The translations under genes were made by a program, and so were the position numbers. The notes under the pieces are model-generated. The model saw only the letters and a list, made by a program, of their open reading frames with translations. It did not search any database and was not told the DNA's origin. A DNA stretch of 64,000 nt, from assembly GCF_001423585.1 (NCBI RefSeq), contig NZ_LMOP01000013.1, positions 190,921-254,920 on the forward strand, read 5' to 3'. This document shows, piece by piece, positions 27,976 to 36,713 of the stretch (within the stretch, counting starts at the first letter, position 1; the number at the start of each line of letters is the position of its first letter). The DNA comes from Xanthomonas sp. Leaf148 (GTDB taxonomy: Bacteria > Pseudomonadota > Gammaproteobacteria > Xanthomonadales > Xanthomonadaceae).

Positions 27976-28173
27976 ACCAAACCCCTTGATACACAACGCT
28001 TACGCATTTCGTCCCGCAGCAGAAAAACAGTAAAAAAATACTGAATTTCGCTAAAGGTTCCCGACGCAACGCCGTTATTCATCTCAGCAGCGGCAACGGC
28101 CAACTTGATGGCCCCCCTGCGGAGGCTCCGGGCAAGTCCCCCTTGCCGGAAAAATCGCTTAGGAGAAATCAAA

Positions 28174-29373
28174 ATGGCACAGGTAATCAACACCAACGTA
28201 ATGTCGCTGAACGCTCAGCGTAACCTCACCACCAGCAGCGCCAGCATGTCGACGAGCATCCAGCGTCTGTCGTCGGGCCTGCGCATCAACAGCGCCAAGG
28301 ACGACGCCGCCGGTCTGGCGATCTCCGAGCGTTTCACCACGCAGATCCGCGGCCTGGACGTTGCCTCGCGCAACGCCAACGACGGTATCTCGCTGGCCCA
28401 GACCGCTGAAGGCGCGATGGTCGAAATCGGCAGCAACTTGCAGCGTATCCGCGAGCTGTCGGTGCAGTCGTCCAACGCCACCAACTCGGCCACCGACCGC
28501 GACGCGCTGAACTCCGAAGTCAAGCAGCTCACCGCTGAAATCGACCGCGTTGCCAACCAGACCAACTTCAACGGCACCAAGCTGTTGAACGGCGACTTCT
28601 CCGGCGCGCTGTTCCAGGTCGGCGCCGACGCTGGCCAGACCATCGGCATCAACAGCATCGTCGACGCCAATGTCGATTCGCTGGGCAAGGCCAACTTCGC
28701 TGCCGCCGTCTCCGCCGCCGGCGTGACCGGTACCGCCACCGCTTCTGGTTCGGTCAGCGGCATCAGCCTGTCGTTCAATGACGCCAGTGGTTCGGCCAAG
28801 AGCGTCACCATCGCCGACGTCAAGGTCGCTTCGGGCGACACCGCTGCCGATGTGAACAAGAAGGTTGCTGCGGCGATCAACGACAAGCTGGACCAGACCG
28901 GCATGTATGCCTCGATCAAGAGCGACGGCTCGGTGCAGATCGAATCGCTGAAGGCCGGCCAGGACTTCACGTCGCTGTCCGCTGGTACCTCCAGCGCCAC
29001 CGGCATCACCGTCGGCTCCGGCATCACCACCGCCTCGGCCGCTTCCGGCACCACCGCTTCGACCCTGAGCAGCCTGGATATCTCCACGTTCTCCGGCTCG
29101 CAGAAGGCCCTGGAAATCGTCGACAAGGCGCTGACCGCGGTCAACTCCTCGCGCGCCGACATGGGTGCGGTGCAGAACCGCTTCACCTCCACCATCGCCA
29201 ACCTGAGCGCAACCTCGGAAAACCTGTCGGCCTCGCGTAGCCGTATCCGCGACACCGACTACGCCAAGGAAACCGCCGAGCTGACCCGCACGCAGATCCT
29301 GCAGCAGGCCGGTACCGCGATGCTGGCCCAGGCCAAGTCGGTTCCGCAGAACGTGCTGAGCCTGCTGCAGTAA
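28174..29373 (+). CDS. fliC: Flagellin FliC
   Basis: The 399-residue filament subunit has the conserved D0/D1 ends (MAQVINTNVMSLNAQRNLTT; C-terminal RSRIRDTDYAKETAELTRTQ and an end in VLSLLQ) and a short variable Ser/Thr/Ala-rich centre (about 180-300), where O-glycans are expected. Residues 30-51 are the flg22-equivalent stretch recognised by plant FLS2; residue 43 is Asp. AGGAG lies 8 bases before the ATG. A strong terminator follows at 29411. It is a monocistronic, FliA-driven gene; FliS (31086) is its chaperone and the island at 36.7-48.4 kb probably glycosylates it. Confidence 0.97.
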   Translation: MAQVINTNVMSLNAQRNLTTSSASMSTSIQRLSSGLRINSAKDDAAGLAISERFTTQIRGLDVASRNANDGISLAQTAEGAMVEIGSNLQRIRELSVQSSNATNSATDRDALNSEVKQLTAEIDRVANQTNFNGTKLLNGDFSGALFQVGADAGQTIGINSIVDANVDSLGKANFAAAVSAAGVTGTATASGSVSGISLSFNDASGSAKSVTIADVKVASGDTAADVNKKVAAAINDKLDQTGMYASIKSDGSVQIESLKAGQDFTSLSAGTSSATGITVGSGITTASAASGTTASTLSSLDISTFSGSQKALEIVDKALTAVNSSRADMGAVQNRFTSTIANLSATSENLSASRSRIRDTDYAKETAELTRTQILQQAGTAMLAQAKSVPQNVLSLLQ

Positions 29374-29410
29374 CTTGCCGCAGTCGTTCAGAAGCGCTTC
29401 GCAGCAAATT

Positions 29411-29438
29411 AAAAGCCCCTCTTCGGAGGGGCTTTTTT
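29411..29438 (+). terminator. Intrinsic terminator of fliC
   Basis: AAAAGCCCCTC, a TTCG tetraloop, GAGGGGCTTTTTT: a textbook rho-independent terminator 37 bases after the fliC stop. Confidence 0.95.
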
Positions 29439-29528
29439 GTGGGTGCGGGTTTTTTGACGCCGGTCGTTTGGCGCGGCCGGCACGGAAGTTGCATCCGCTT
29501 GGTGGTCAACAAGACGCGTCGGCGCCGC

Positions 29529-29555
29529 TAAAGTCCTCCCGGATGCGGCCGATAC
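29529..29555 (+). promoter_or_regulatory. Sigma28 (FliA) promoter of fliD
   Basis: TAAA at 29529-29532, 15-nt spacer, GCCGATAC at 29548-29555. Predicted +1 is near 29562, which makes the ATG at 29610 (GAGGAA upstream) the preferred fliD start over the ATG at 29571. Confidence 0.82.
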
Positions 29556-29609
29556 CCGTCTCGTAATCCCATGCATCCGCTGTCCGGATGCCCAGACGAG
29601 GAATGCAAC

Positions 29610-30935
29610 ATGGCATCGGTGATCAGTACGTCCGGCTCCGGGCTGGATATCCCCACCGTGGTGTCCACCCTGGTATCCCGTCAGAAGGATCCGGAGCAGG
29701 CGCGCATCAACAAGGCCGGCACCGCAGCGACCACGCAGCTGTCGGCCATCAGTCAGATCAAGAGCAGCATGACCACGCTCAAGTCTGCGCTGGACAAGGT
29801 TGTCAGCAGTGCCGATACCAACGCCTACAAGGCGACGGTCCCGACCGATGCCGGCTTCACCGCCACCACCACCAGCTCGGCCGCGCCCGGTAACTATTCG
29901 GTGGAAGTGGTCTCGCTGGCCGCGTCGCAGAAACTGGCCTCCGGCGCATTCACCGCCGATGCCACGGTCGGCAGCGGCACGCTGACGATCGGCTACGGCG
30001 ACCAGAGCGTTACCGTCGACATCAGCGGCACCGACAAGCTCACCGACATCGCTGCAGCCATCAACAAGGCCGCCGGCGGCAAGGGCGTCACCGCCAGCGT
30101 GGTGACCGCCAACGATGGCCAGCACCTGGTCTTCAACGCGGTCGACTCCGGCACCAAGGGGGCGCTGACCGTCAGTGCCAGCGACCCGAGCTTGAACAGC
30201 CTCACCTTCGGCGCCGGTGTCACCGGCGGCCTGACACAGCAGGTGGCCGCCGCCGACGCGCTGGTGCGCGTGGACGGCTTCGAGCGCACCTCCAGCTCCA
30301 ACACCATCAGCGACATCGTGCCAGGCGTGGTGCTCAACCTGACCAAGGCCGCCGAAGGCACCAAGTTCAACCTGGGCGTCGCCGCCGACACCAGCGGCCT
30401 CAAGGCCAATCTGACTGCGTACGCCGCCGCCTACAACACTGCCAACACCTTGCTGGCCAAGAGCAGCGCCTACGACGCCACCACCAAGACCGCCTCGGCA
30501 CTGACCGGCGACTCACTTGTGCGTGGCCTGCAGCAGCAGTTGCGCGGCCAGGTCAGCGGCAACGTCAACGAGCTCAAGTCGCTGGGCCTGACCATCGACA
30601 AGGATGGGGTGATGAGCTTCGACGGTGCCAAGTTCGACACCGCCATCGCCTCCGACGGCGGCGCTGCCGCCGAGGTGCTCGGCAAGGACAGCAAGTTCGG
30701 CTCCGGCATGACCAAGCTGCTGGACAGCAACGTCAACGCCAACAACGGCACCTTGACCCTGCGCTCGGACAGCTTGAACAAGACCATCAAGGGCTATGAG
30801 GCCGACCTGGACGATCTGGACGCACGCATGACCAAGCTGACCGATCGTTACACCGCGCAGTTCACCGCGATGGAAACCATGATCAGCAAGCTGCAGAGCA
30901 GCGCCAGTTCGCTCAGCAGTCTGTTGAACAGCTGA
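29610..30935 (+). CDS. fliD: Filament cap protein FliD (HAP2)
   Basis: A 441-residue cap protein that inserts flagellin at the filament tip. The N-terminus MASVISTSGSGLDIPTVVSTLV matches the FliD_N domain. The C-terminal FliD_C domain ends with the coiled-coil IKGYEADLDDLDARMTKLTD and YTAQFTAMETMISKLQSSAS. An upstream in-frame ATG (29571) would leave a leader of under 10 bases, so I chose 29610. Driven by FliA, it precedes fliS as in most flagellar systems. Confidence 0.95.
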   Translation: MASVISTSGSGLDIPTVVSTLVSRQKDPEQARINKAGTAATTQLSAISQIKSSMTTLKSALDKVVSSADTNAYKATVPTDAGFTATTTSSAAPGNYSVEVVSLAASQKLASGAFTADATVGSGTLTIGYGDQSVTVDISGTDKLTDIAAAINKAAGGKGVTASVVTANDGQHLVFNAVDSGTKGALTVSASDPSLNSLTFGAGVTGGLTQQVAAADALVRVDGFERTSSSNTISDIVPGVVLNLTKAAEGTKFNLGVAADTSGLKANLTAYAAAYNTANTLLAKSSAYDATTKTASALTGDSLVRGLQQQLRGQVSGNVNELKSLGLTIDKDGVMSFDGAKFDTAIASDGGAAAEVLGKDSKFGSGMTKLLDSNVNANNGTLTLRSDSLNKTIKGYEADLDDLDARMTKLTDRYTAQFTAMETMISKLQSSASSLSSLLNS

Positions 30936-30953
30936 TTTCCGTGATGCCGATCC

Positions 30954-30981
30954 TCAAGTCCCGCAAGGGTCTTGCCGATAC
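30954..30981 (+). promoter_or_regulatory. Probable sigma28 promoter of fliS
   Basis: TCAAG near 30954, 15-nt gap, GCCGATAC at 30974-30981. The -10 is as good as that of fliD, but the -35 is the TCAAG variant with one extra spacer base. Predicted +1 near 30988 leaves a leader of about 98 nt before fliS. Confidence 0.55.
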
Positions 30982-31085
30982 AAGAAGGGCCTATCGTGAT
31001 TTCGGCCTTGCCTTCTGGCAGGAGCGTCGTCGCAGGAGCACAGCGCTCCGGGACCAGCGAAGGTCAGCCCATTGAGGAGTCATCC

Positions 31086-31499
31086 ATGTACGGTTCCAAT
31101 CGTCAATATGCCGAGCAATACCGCAAGGTCGGCGTGTCCACCAGCGTGACCGAAGCCGACCCGCACAAGCTGGTGTCGCTGCTGTTCGCTGGCGCCTGCC
31201 AGCGCATCCGTCTGGCTCAGGCCTGCCTGGCGCAGGGCGACCAGGCGCGCAAGGGCAAGGCCATTGGCGAAGCCTGCGCGATCGTCGGTCATTTGAACGG
31301 CTCGCTCGATCACGAAGCCGGTGGCGAGATCGCTGGTAACCTGTCGGCCTTGTACGACTACGTCATGCAGCGTCTGACCGCCGCCAACCTGCACAACGAC
31401 GAGACTGCGTTGACCGAAGCGCTGGAGTTGCTCAGCGAAATCGACTCGGCGTGGAACTCCATCCCCCTCGAACAACGCGGCCTCGCTGCGGTTTCCTGA
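31086..31499 (+). CDS. fliS: Flagellin export chaperone FliS
   Basis: A 137-residue, helical cytoplasmic chaperone that binds the C-terminus of flagellin and stops premature polymerisation. FliS signatures are present: YAEQYRKVGVSTSVTEADPHKLVSLLFAGA and the later IVGHLNGSLDHEAGGEIAGNLSALYDYVMQRL in outline. GAGGAG precedes the ATG. It is followed after 8 bases by the FliT-like gene, consistent with one transcript from the sigma28 promoter at 30954. Confidence 0.94.
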   Translation: MYGSNRQYAEQYRKVGVSTSVTEADPHKLVSLLFAGACQRIRLAQACLAQGDQARKGKAIGEACAIVGHLNGSLDHEAGGEIAGNLSALYDYVMQRLTAANLHNDETALTEALELLSEIDSAWNSIPLEQRGLAAVS

Positions 31500-31507
31500 G
31501 TCCAGCC

Positions 31508-31801
31508 ATGCATAACGCGCAAAGCCTTCAAGCCGAAATCGCCGATCTCCGCCTCGCCATGGCGCAAGAGGACTTCGAGGCGATGCCGTTCCTGCTCGAC
31601 AGCCATGACCTGCACCTGCGCGAGTATGCGCAGCACGTGGATCTAAGCCAGGACCGCGACGCGCTGCAGACCTTGCAGACGATGCAGCAGGACTTGATGC
31701 GGATGATGCTCGACCGTCGCCGCAAGCTGCTGGACCTGATCCGCGCGCAGCGCACCTCGTCGTCGGCCAGCCTCGCCTACGCCCGGGTCGGCCGGATCTG
31801 A
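31508..31801 (+). CDS. FliT-like flagellar chaperone (FliTX type)
   Basis: A 97-residue, acidic then basic helical protein with heptad pattern (LQAEIADLRLAMAQEDFEAM, LQTLQTMQQDLMRMMLDRRR) and no other motif. Length, helix content and the position after fliS point to a divergent FliT, the chaperone of the cap protein FliD. A gene at this site in X. oryzae has been described as fliTX and is needed for motility. Sequence alone is not diagnostic. Its TGA overlaps the next ATG. Confidence 0.7.
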   Translation: MHNAQSLQAEIADLRLAMAQEDFEAMPFLLDSHDLHLREYAQHVDLSQDRDALQTLQTMQQDLMRMMLDRRRKLLDLIRAQRTSSSASLAYARVGRI

Positions 31802-32367
31802 TGACCGCGCTCGGCACACTCGCGCCATCCGCCGATGCCGAGCTGTTTGCCGACACGCTTAGTTGCGAATTGCGTCTGCCGGCCGGGTTCCATGCCGGTG
31901 CCGACGCCGGCTCGCACAGCGCCGCAGAAACCCTGCTGCGCAGCCTAGGCCAGGTCGAAGACCTGCGTAGCGAAGAAACCAGCGAAGACCGGGGCGAACT
32001 GCCGCTGCTGGTGCAACGCATGGATGCCAAGCTCGATCTGATGCTGGCACTGATCGGCCGCCTGGTCCGCCAGGGCGACAGTGGCCTGATCCAGAATGTG
32101 GTGCATTGGTCGGTCCGCGGCATCCGCTTGAATTGCGCAACCAGCCATGCGCCGGGCACCGCGGGCAGTGTCTGCCTGCAGCCATCCGACTGGCTTCCTG
32201 AATTGGTACAGCTTCCTGCCGAGGTGCTGGCAAGCGCCAGCGATGGTCACGATCAGTGGCTGTGGCTGCGGTTCGCGCCCCTGTCGCCGGGTTTGCAGGA
32301 CGCCCTGGAACGTCATTTGTTTCGTTTACATCGCCGTCAGATCGCCGACGCCCGCCGCCAGCGCTGA
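31801..32367 (+). CDS. Atypical PilZ-domain protein, putative c-di-GMP pathway component
   Basis: A 188-residue cytoplasmic protein. A helical segment (about 68-92, LLVQRMDAKLDLMLALIGRL) precedes a beta-rich domain (about 100-165, VVHWSVRGIRLNC ... VCLQPSDW) and a C-terminal helix rich in Arg/His. This matches the architecture of the atypical tetrameric PilZ protein reported from X. campestris (XC_2249/XCC6012), in which long helices oligomerise. The canonical RxxxR and (D/N)xSxxG ligand motifs are not evident (VRGI is the nearest), so direct c-di-GMP binding is doubtful. Coupled by ATGA overlap to the FliT-like gene. Confidence 0.65.
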   Translation: MTALGTLAPSADAELFADTLSCELRLPAGFHAGADAGSHSAAETLLRSLGQVEDLRSEETSEDRGELPLLVQRMDAKLDLMLALIGRLVRQGDSGLIQNVVHWSVRGIRLNCATSHAPGTAGSVCLQPSDWLPELVQLPAEVLASASDGHDQWLWLRFAPLSPGLQDALERHLFRLHRRQIADARRQR

Positions 32368-32437
32368 TCCCGCTAGTTGGCGCCAGACGCCGGGTCGGCT
32401 AAGGTGCCCCATACCGAAAAAAGGTCTCATCTGCGCC

Positions 32438-33070
32438 GTGCGAGTCATCATCGTCGACGATCACACCCTTGTCCGTGCAGGCCTGTCCAGGCTGCTGCAA
32501 ACCTTCGCCGGCATCGATGTCGTCGCTGAGGCCAGCAACGCGCAACAAGCCCTGGATATGACATCCCTGCATCGCCCGGATCTGGTGCTGATGGACCTGT
32601 CCCTGCCCGGCCGTAGCGGTCTTGATGCCATGACCGACGTGCTGCGCGCTGCGCCGCGCACGCATGTGGTGATGATGTCGATGCACGACGACCCGGTGCA
32701 CGTGCGCGATGCGCTCGATCGCGGCGCGGTCGGTTTCGTGGTCAAGGACGCCGCACCGCTGGAGCTGGAACTGGCGCTGCGTGCCGCCGCTGCGGGCCAG
32801 GTGTTCTTGAGCCCGCAGATCTCGTCCAAGATGATCGCGCCGATGCTGGGCCGCGAAAAACCGGTCGGTATTGCCGCGCTGTCCCCGCGTCAGCGCGAAA
32901 TCCTGCGTGAGATCGGCCGCGGACAGAGCAACAAGGAAATTGCCGCCGACCTGGGCATCAGCGTCAAAACGGTCGAAACCCATCGCGCGCGCATGATGGA
33001 ATCGCTGGGCTGTCGTCGCGCCAACGACCTGGTCCTGCTCGCCGCCAAGCATCACAACGAACTGGTCTGA
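32438..33070 (+). CDS. NarL/LuxR-family response regulator
   Basis: A 210-residue two-domain regulator. The REC domain (about 1-120) has the acidic pair Asp7/Asp8, acceptor Asp53 (LVLMDLSLPG) and a conserved lysine (FVVKDA). A LuxR-type HTH covers about 145-205 (LSPRQREILREIGRGQSNKEIAADLGISVKTVETHRARM). GTG start at 32438; an AAAGG lies rather far upstream. No kinase gene is adjacent, so it is an orphan regulator at the head of the regulatory block, just before rpoN2. HisKA_3 kinases such as RavS normally pair with this class, which makes cross-talk possible. Confidence 0.85.
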   Translation: MRVIIVDDHTLVRAGLSRLLQTFAGIDVVAEASNAQQALDMTSLHRPDLVLMDLSLPGRSGLDAMTDVLRAAPRTHVVMMSMHDDPVHVRDALDRGAVGFVVKDAAPLELELALRAAAAGQVFLSPQISSKMIAPMLGREKPVGIAALSPRQREILREIGRGQSNKEIAADLGISVKTVETHRARMMESLGCRRANDLVLLAAKHHNELV

Positions 33071-33198
33071 GCGATTGCAGCCGCAATCGCCGTATCGGTC
33101 ATTCGAAGTACCCGGCGCGGCCCGCACAGGGCCGCCGCGACGAAAACAGTGACGGAATTCCGGCGGGCACGCTTGAGCTCGCCCTTCATGTCAGGGAG

Positions 33199-33244
33199 TT
33201 CCTGACAGACTGTCAGGAAAATCATGAGTCACCTCACCTGACTC
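33199..33244. promoter_or_regulatory. Two adjacent inverted repeats upstream of rpoN2
   Basis: A perfect palindrome, TTCCTGACA-GAC-TGTCAGGAA (33199-33219), is followed 6 bases later by GAGTCA-N7-TGACTC (33226-33244). They lie 80-125 bases before the rpoN2 ATG. No T-tract follows either, so an operator role is more likely than termination. The binding protein is unknown. Confidence 0.5.
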
Positions 33245-33323
33245 CCTGATTAGAAACCCGTCGCTTTGTCCTGCAAGATGCGTTCCATCGCTGCTGCATG
33301 CAGCGCCCTTCGGAAGCGCTTCC

Positions 33324-34727
33324 ATGAAGACGACCATTTCCGCCCAGCTTGGCCAGCAACTGCACCTCACCCCGCAGTTGTTGCAGTCGATCCGTCTGTT
33401 GCAATTGGACGGCATGCAGTTGGAACTGGAAATCCGTCGTGCCCTGGAAACAAATCCGTTGCTGGAGTTGGAAGAGCTGGCCGATAACGGGGATGAGGCC
33501 ACCACCAACGACGATGGCGCCGGCGATATCGCTGCGTTCGATGAGCTGCCGGAAAGCACGATGTGGGACGTGCAGAGCAGCAGTTGGAACGATGGCGACG
33601 ACGACCGCATGCAGCGCGTGGCCGCCGGCGAGTCCACCGACCCGCATGTGCGCATCCTGCGCGAACTGGCGCTGGACCTGGACGAGGCCGCTTTGGGGGC
33701 CGCCGCGTTCTGGTTGGAGCAGACCGATGACGCGGGGTATCTGACCGAGGCGCTGTCGACGCTGCAGCAGCTTGGCGCCACCCGCCTGGGTATGACCGTT
33801 GAGGCAGTGGAAGCGATCCGTCAGCGCCTGCTGCACGGCGACCCGGCCGGGCTGGCCGCCTGCGACCTGCGCGAGTGCCTGCAAGCCCAGTTGAACGCCC
33901 TGCCCGGCCGCGTCCCGGCTCGTCATCTGGCTGCGCGCATCCTGTCCGGCGATCTGGATCTGCTGGCCAGCCACGACTACGCGCTGCTGGCGCGTGCGCA
34001 CGATGCCGAAGTGGACGATGCGCGCGAAGCGGTGCGGCTGATCCTGTCGCTGCAACCGCGCCCGGGCGACGACCTGCTGCAGGAAAGCAACGCCAGCGTG
34101 ATTCCGGATGTGCTCGCCTGGCATGCCGATGGCAGCTGGCGCGTGGCGTTGAATCCGGCCACCACGCACCGCGTCAGCATCAACCCGGTACACGAACGCG
34201 CATTGGCCGAGGCCGGCGATGCCGCGCAGCCGCTGCGCGACATGCTGCAGGAAGCGCGCTGGCTGACCCGCGGGCTGTCGATGCGCTACGAAACCCTGCT
34301 GCGCGCCACGCGTGCGATCGTCGAACGCCAGGCCGCCTTCCTGGCGCGCGGCGAAGAAGCGATGGCACCGCTGACATTGAAGGAAATCGCCGACGAGATT
34401 GGCATGCACGAATCGACGATTTCGCGCATTACCACCGGCAAATACCTGCAAACCCCGCGTGGCACCTTCGAACTCAAGCATTTCTTCGCCGTGCGACTGG
34501 AAGGCGCCAGCGTCTCCGGCCAGGCGGTCAAGGCCATGGTACGTCGTTTGATCGAGAGCGAGCCGGTGGGTCGCCCGCTGGCCGACGAAGCCATCGCCGG
34601 CCTGTTGTCGCGCCAGGGCGTTAATATTGCGCGAAGGACCGTGGCCAAATACCGCGAACAACTCGAGATCGCCCCGGCCCGCGAGCGCCGCCGTAATAAC
34701 AAACCGCTGCTTGCGCGAGCGGGATAA
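33324..34727 (+). CDS. rpoN2: RNA polymerase sigma54 factor RpoN2
   Basis: A 467-residue sigma54. Region I at the N-terminus is Gln/Leu-rich (LGQQLHLTPQLLQSIRLLQ, then LELEIRRALETNPLLE). Next come an acidic region II and the core-binding domain (about 100-300). The HTH is DEIGMHESTISRITTGKY, and the RpoN box is ARRTVAKYRE (436-445). Xanthomonads have two rpoN genes; the copy next to vemR-fleQ is RpoN2, which runs flagellar genes. It would recognise the GG-N10-GC promoters listed in this window. It lies 8 bases before vemR. Confidence 0.95.
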   Translation: MKTTISAQLGQQLHLTPQLLQSIRLLQLDGMQLELEIRRALETNPLLELEELADNGDEATTNDDGAGDIAAFDELPESTMWDVQSSSWNDGDDDRMQRVAAGESTDPHVRILRELALDLDEAALGAAAFWLEQTDDAGYLTEALSTLQQLGATRLGMTVEAVEAIRQRLLHGDPAGLAACDLRECLQAQLNALPGRVPARHLAARILSGDLDLLASHDYALLARAHDAEVDDAREAVRLILSLQPRPGDDLLQESNASVIPDVLAWHADGSWRVALNPATTHRVSINPVHERALAEAGDAAQPLRDMLQEARWLTRGLSMRYETLLRATRAIVERQAAFLARGEEAMAPLTLKEIADEIGMHESTISRITTGKYLQTPRGTFELKHFFAVRLEGASVSGQAVKAMVRRLIESEPVGRPLADEAIAGLLSRQGVNIARRTVAKYREQLEIAPARERRRNNKPLLARAG

Positions 34728-34735
34728 GGACTACT

Positions 34736-35119
34736 ATGAGCAAACTCACCGTGCTGCTGGTCGACGACCACGAGGGCTTCATCAACGCTGCGATGCGTCA
34801 TTTTCGCAAAGTGGAGTGGCTCAACATCGTGGGCAGTGCCGCCAATGGACTGGAAGCGATCGAGCGCTCTGAGTCGCTGCGCCCCAATGTCGTGCTGATG
34901 GATCTGGCCATGCCCGAGATGGGCGGACTGCAGGCAACGCGTCTGATCAAGACGCAGGACGATCCGCCGTATATTGTCATCGCGAGCCACTTCGACGATG
35001 CCGAGCATCGTGAACACGCTCTTCGCGCGGGTGCTGACAATTTTGTCAGCAAGCTGTCCTATATCCAGGAAGTCATGCCAATCCTGGAGGGCCTGACGGA
35101 AGGAGCCAGGAATGAGTGA
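34736..35119 (+). CDS. vemR: Single-domain response regulator VemR
   Basis: A 127-residue stand-alone receiver domain with no output: acidic pair Asp10/Asp11, acceptor Asp56 (VVLMDLAMPE) and Lys106 (FVSKLS). A single-domain regulator between rpoN2 and fleQ is VemR in X. campestris, where it affects virulence, polysaccharide and motility and acts with FleQ. Its last 8 bases overlap fleQ, implying co-translation and possibly complex formation. The cognate kinase is not in the window. Confidence 0.9.
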   Translation: MSKLTVLLVDDHEGFINAAMRHFRKVEWLNIVGSAANGLEAIERSESLRPNVVLMDLAMPEMGGLQATRLIKTQDDPPYIVIASHFDDAEHREHALRAGADNFVSKLSYIQEVMPILEGLTEGARNE

Positions 35120-36596
35120 GTCCCGCATTCTGTTGATCGACAGTGACGCCGTGCGCGCCGAGCGCACCGTGTCGCTGCTCGAGTTCATGGACTTCAATCC
35201 CCGCTGGGTCACCGACGGCGCCGACATCAATCCTGGCCGTCACCGCCACGATGAGTGGATGGCGGTGATGGTGGGCTCGGCGCAGGACGCCGCGCAGGCC
35301 GACAAATTCTTCGACTGGCTGGCCGATGCCAAGCTGCCGCCGCCGGTGCTGTTGATGGAAGGCAGCCCGATCACGTTTGCGCAGACGCACGGCCTGCACG
35401 AAGCCAATGTCTGGGCATTGGACACCCCCCTGCGCCACGCACAGCTGGAAGCCTTGCTGCGCCGCGCCAGCCTCAAGCGCCTGGATGCCGAGCATCAGGC
35501 CGGCGTGCAGCAGGACACCGGTCCGACCGGCAACAGCGAGGCGGTCACCCGCCTGCGTCGGTTGATCGACCAGGTGGCCGCGTTCGACACCACCGTGCTG
35601 GTGCTGGGCGAATCCGGTACCGGCAAGGAAGTGGTCGCCCGCGCCATCCATCAACATTCGCCGCGCCGCGACGGGCCGTTTGTCGCAATCAATTGCGGCG
35701 CGATCCCGCCGGATCTGCTCGAAAGCGAACTCTTCGGTCACGAAAAAGGCGCCTTCACCGGCGCGCTGACCACACGCAAGGGCCGCTTCGAAATGGCCGA
35801 AGGCGGCACGTTGCTGCTGGACGAAATCGGCGACATGAGCTTGCCGATGCAGGTGAAGTTGTTGCGCGTGCTGCAGGAGCGCAGTTTCGAGCGCGTTGGC
35901 GGTGGCCAGACCATCCGCTGCAACGTGCGCGTAATCGCCGCCACCCACCGCAACCTGGAAACGCGCATCAGCGACGGGCAGTTCCGTGAGGATCTGTTCT
36001 ATCGCCTCAACGTGTTCCCGATCGAAATGCCGGCGTTGCGCGAGCGCGTCGACGATCTGGCCATCCTGGTGCAGACGATTGCCGGCCAGCTGGCGCGTAC
36101 CGGGCGCGGCGAAGTGCGCTTTGCCGATGAAGCCTTGCAGGCGCTGCGCAGCTACGACTGGCCGGGCAATGTGCGCGAACTGACCAACCTGGTGGAGCGC
36201 CTGGCGGTGCTGCATCCTGGTGGGCTGGTGCGCGTGCAGGACCTGCCGGCCCGCTATCGCGGCGATTTTGCATCGTCCATTCCGGTCGAGCTGCCGCCGG
36301 AACCAGCCTTTGTGGCGGCGCCCACTGACGCTGGCGCACTGCCGAGCAACGTGGTGACGCTGCAGCCCAAGACGGCCGATGCCGAACCGGCCGCTGCCGC
36401 CAGTCTGCCCGACGATGGCATCGACCTGCGTGGCCACATGGCCACCATCGAGCTGGCCTTGATCAACGAGGCCCTGGAACGCACTCAGGGCGTGGTTGCG
36501 CATGCGGCCCAGTTGCTCGGCCTGCGTCGCACCACGCTGGTGGAGAAGCTGCGCAAGTACGGCATCGACCGCGAGCAGACCGAGCTGGCGAACTGA
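35112..36596 (+). CDS. fleQ: Flagellar master regulator FleQ (sigma54 enhancer-binding, c-di-GMP responsive family)
   Basis: A 494-residue activator of sigma54 RNA polymerase. An N-terminal FleQ/REC-like domain (1-120) lacks a normal phosphorylation site (LLIDSDAVRAER). The AAA+ domain (about 140-385) has Walker A GESGTGKE (166-173), the sigma54-contact loop GAFTGA (213-218), Walker B GGTLLLDEIGD and an arginine-finger region. After a linker comes a C-terminal Fis-type HTH (about 450-490). FleQ homologs bind c-di-GMP at the AAA+ domain. The likely targets are the sigma54 promoters of flgA, flgB, flgG, the glycan island, fliE, fliL and fliQ. Confidence 0.95.
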   Translation: MSESRILLIDSDAVRAERTVSLLEFMDFNPRWVTDGADINPGRHRHDEWMAVMVGSAQDAAQADKFFDWLADAKLPPPVLLMEGSPITFAQTHGLHEANVWALDTPLRHAQLEALLRRASLKRLDAEHQAGVQQDTGPTGNSEAVTRLRRLIDQVAAFDTTVLVLGESGTGKEVVARAIHQHSPRRDGPFVAINCGAIPPDLLESELFGHEKGAFTGALTTRKGRFEMAEGGTLLLDEIGDMSLPMQVKLLRVLQERSFERVGGGQTIRCNVRVIAATHRNLETRISDGQFREDLFYRLNVFPIEMPALRERVDDLAILVQTIAGQLARTGRGEVRFADEALQALRSYDWPGNVRELTNLVERLAVLHPGGLVRVQDLPARYRGDFASSIPVELPPEPAFVAAPTDAGALPSNVVTLQPKTADAEPAAAASLPDDGIDLRGHMATIELALINEALERTQGVVAHAAQLLGLRRTTLVEKLRKYGIDREQTELAN

Positions 36597-36624
36597 GCGG
36601 GCCGCTGCTTCGCCAGCGCCCTCT

Positions 36625-36638
36625 GGCATAGCGCTTGC
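36625..36638 (+). promoter_or_regulatory. Sigma54 promoter of the flagellin-glycan island
   Basis: GGCATAGCGCTTGC, GG-N10-GC with TGGCA and TTGCT halves, 29 bases after the fleQ stop. Predicted +1 near 36650 gives a leader of about 64 nt before the aminotransferase ATG. It ties glycan synthesis to RpoN2 and presumably FleQ. Confidence 0.75.
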
Positions 36639-36713
36639 TTCAACAGGATCAGTCCGTCCGCAGCCACCGGTTGCGGCGGAATCCCGACATTCACCCGTCC
36701 CAGCGAGGCATTG

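Noticed and set aside
33199-33219. Intrinsic terminator after the LuxR-type regulator gene
   Set aside because: The palindrome is perfect, but no T-tract follows and it lies 129 bases after the stop; an operator role is likelier.
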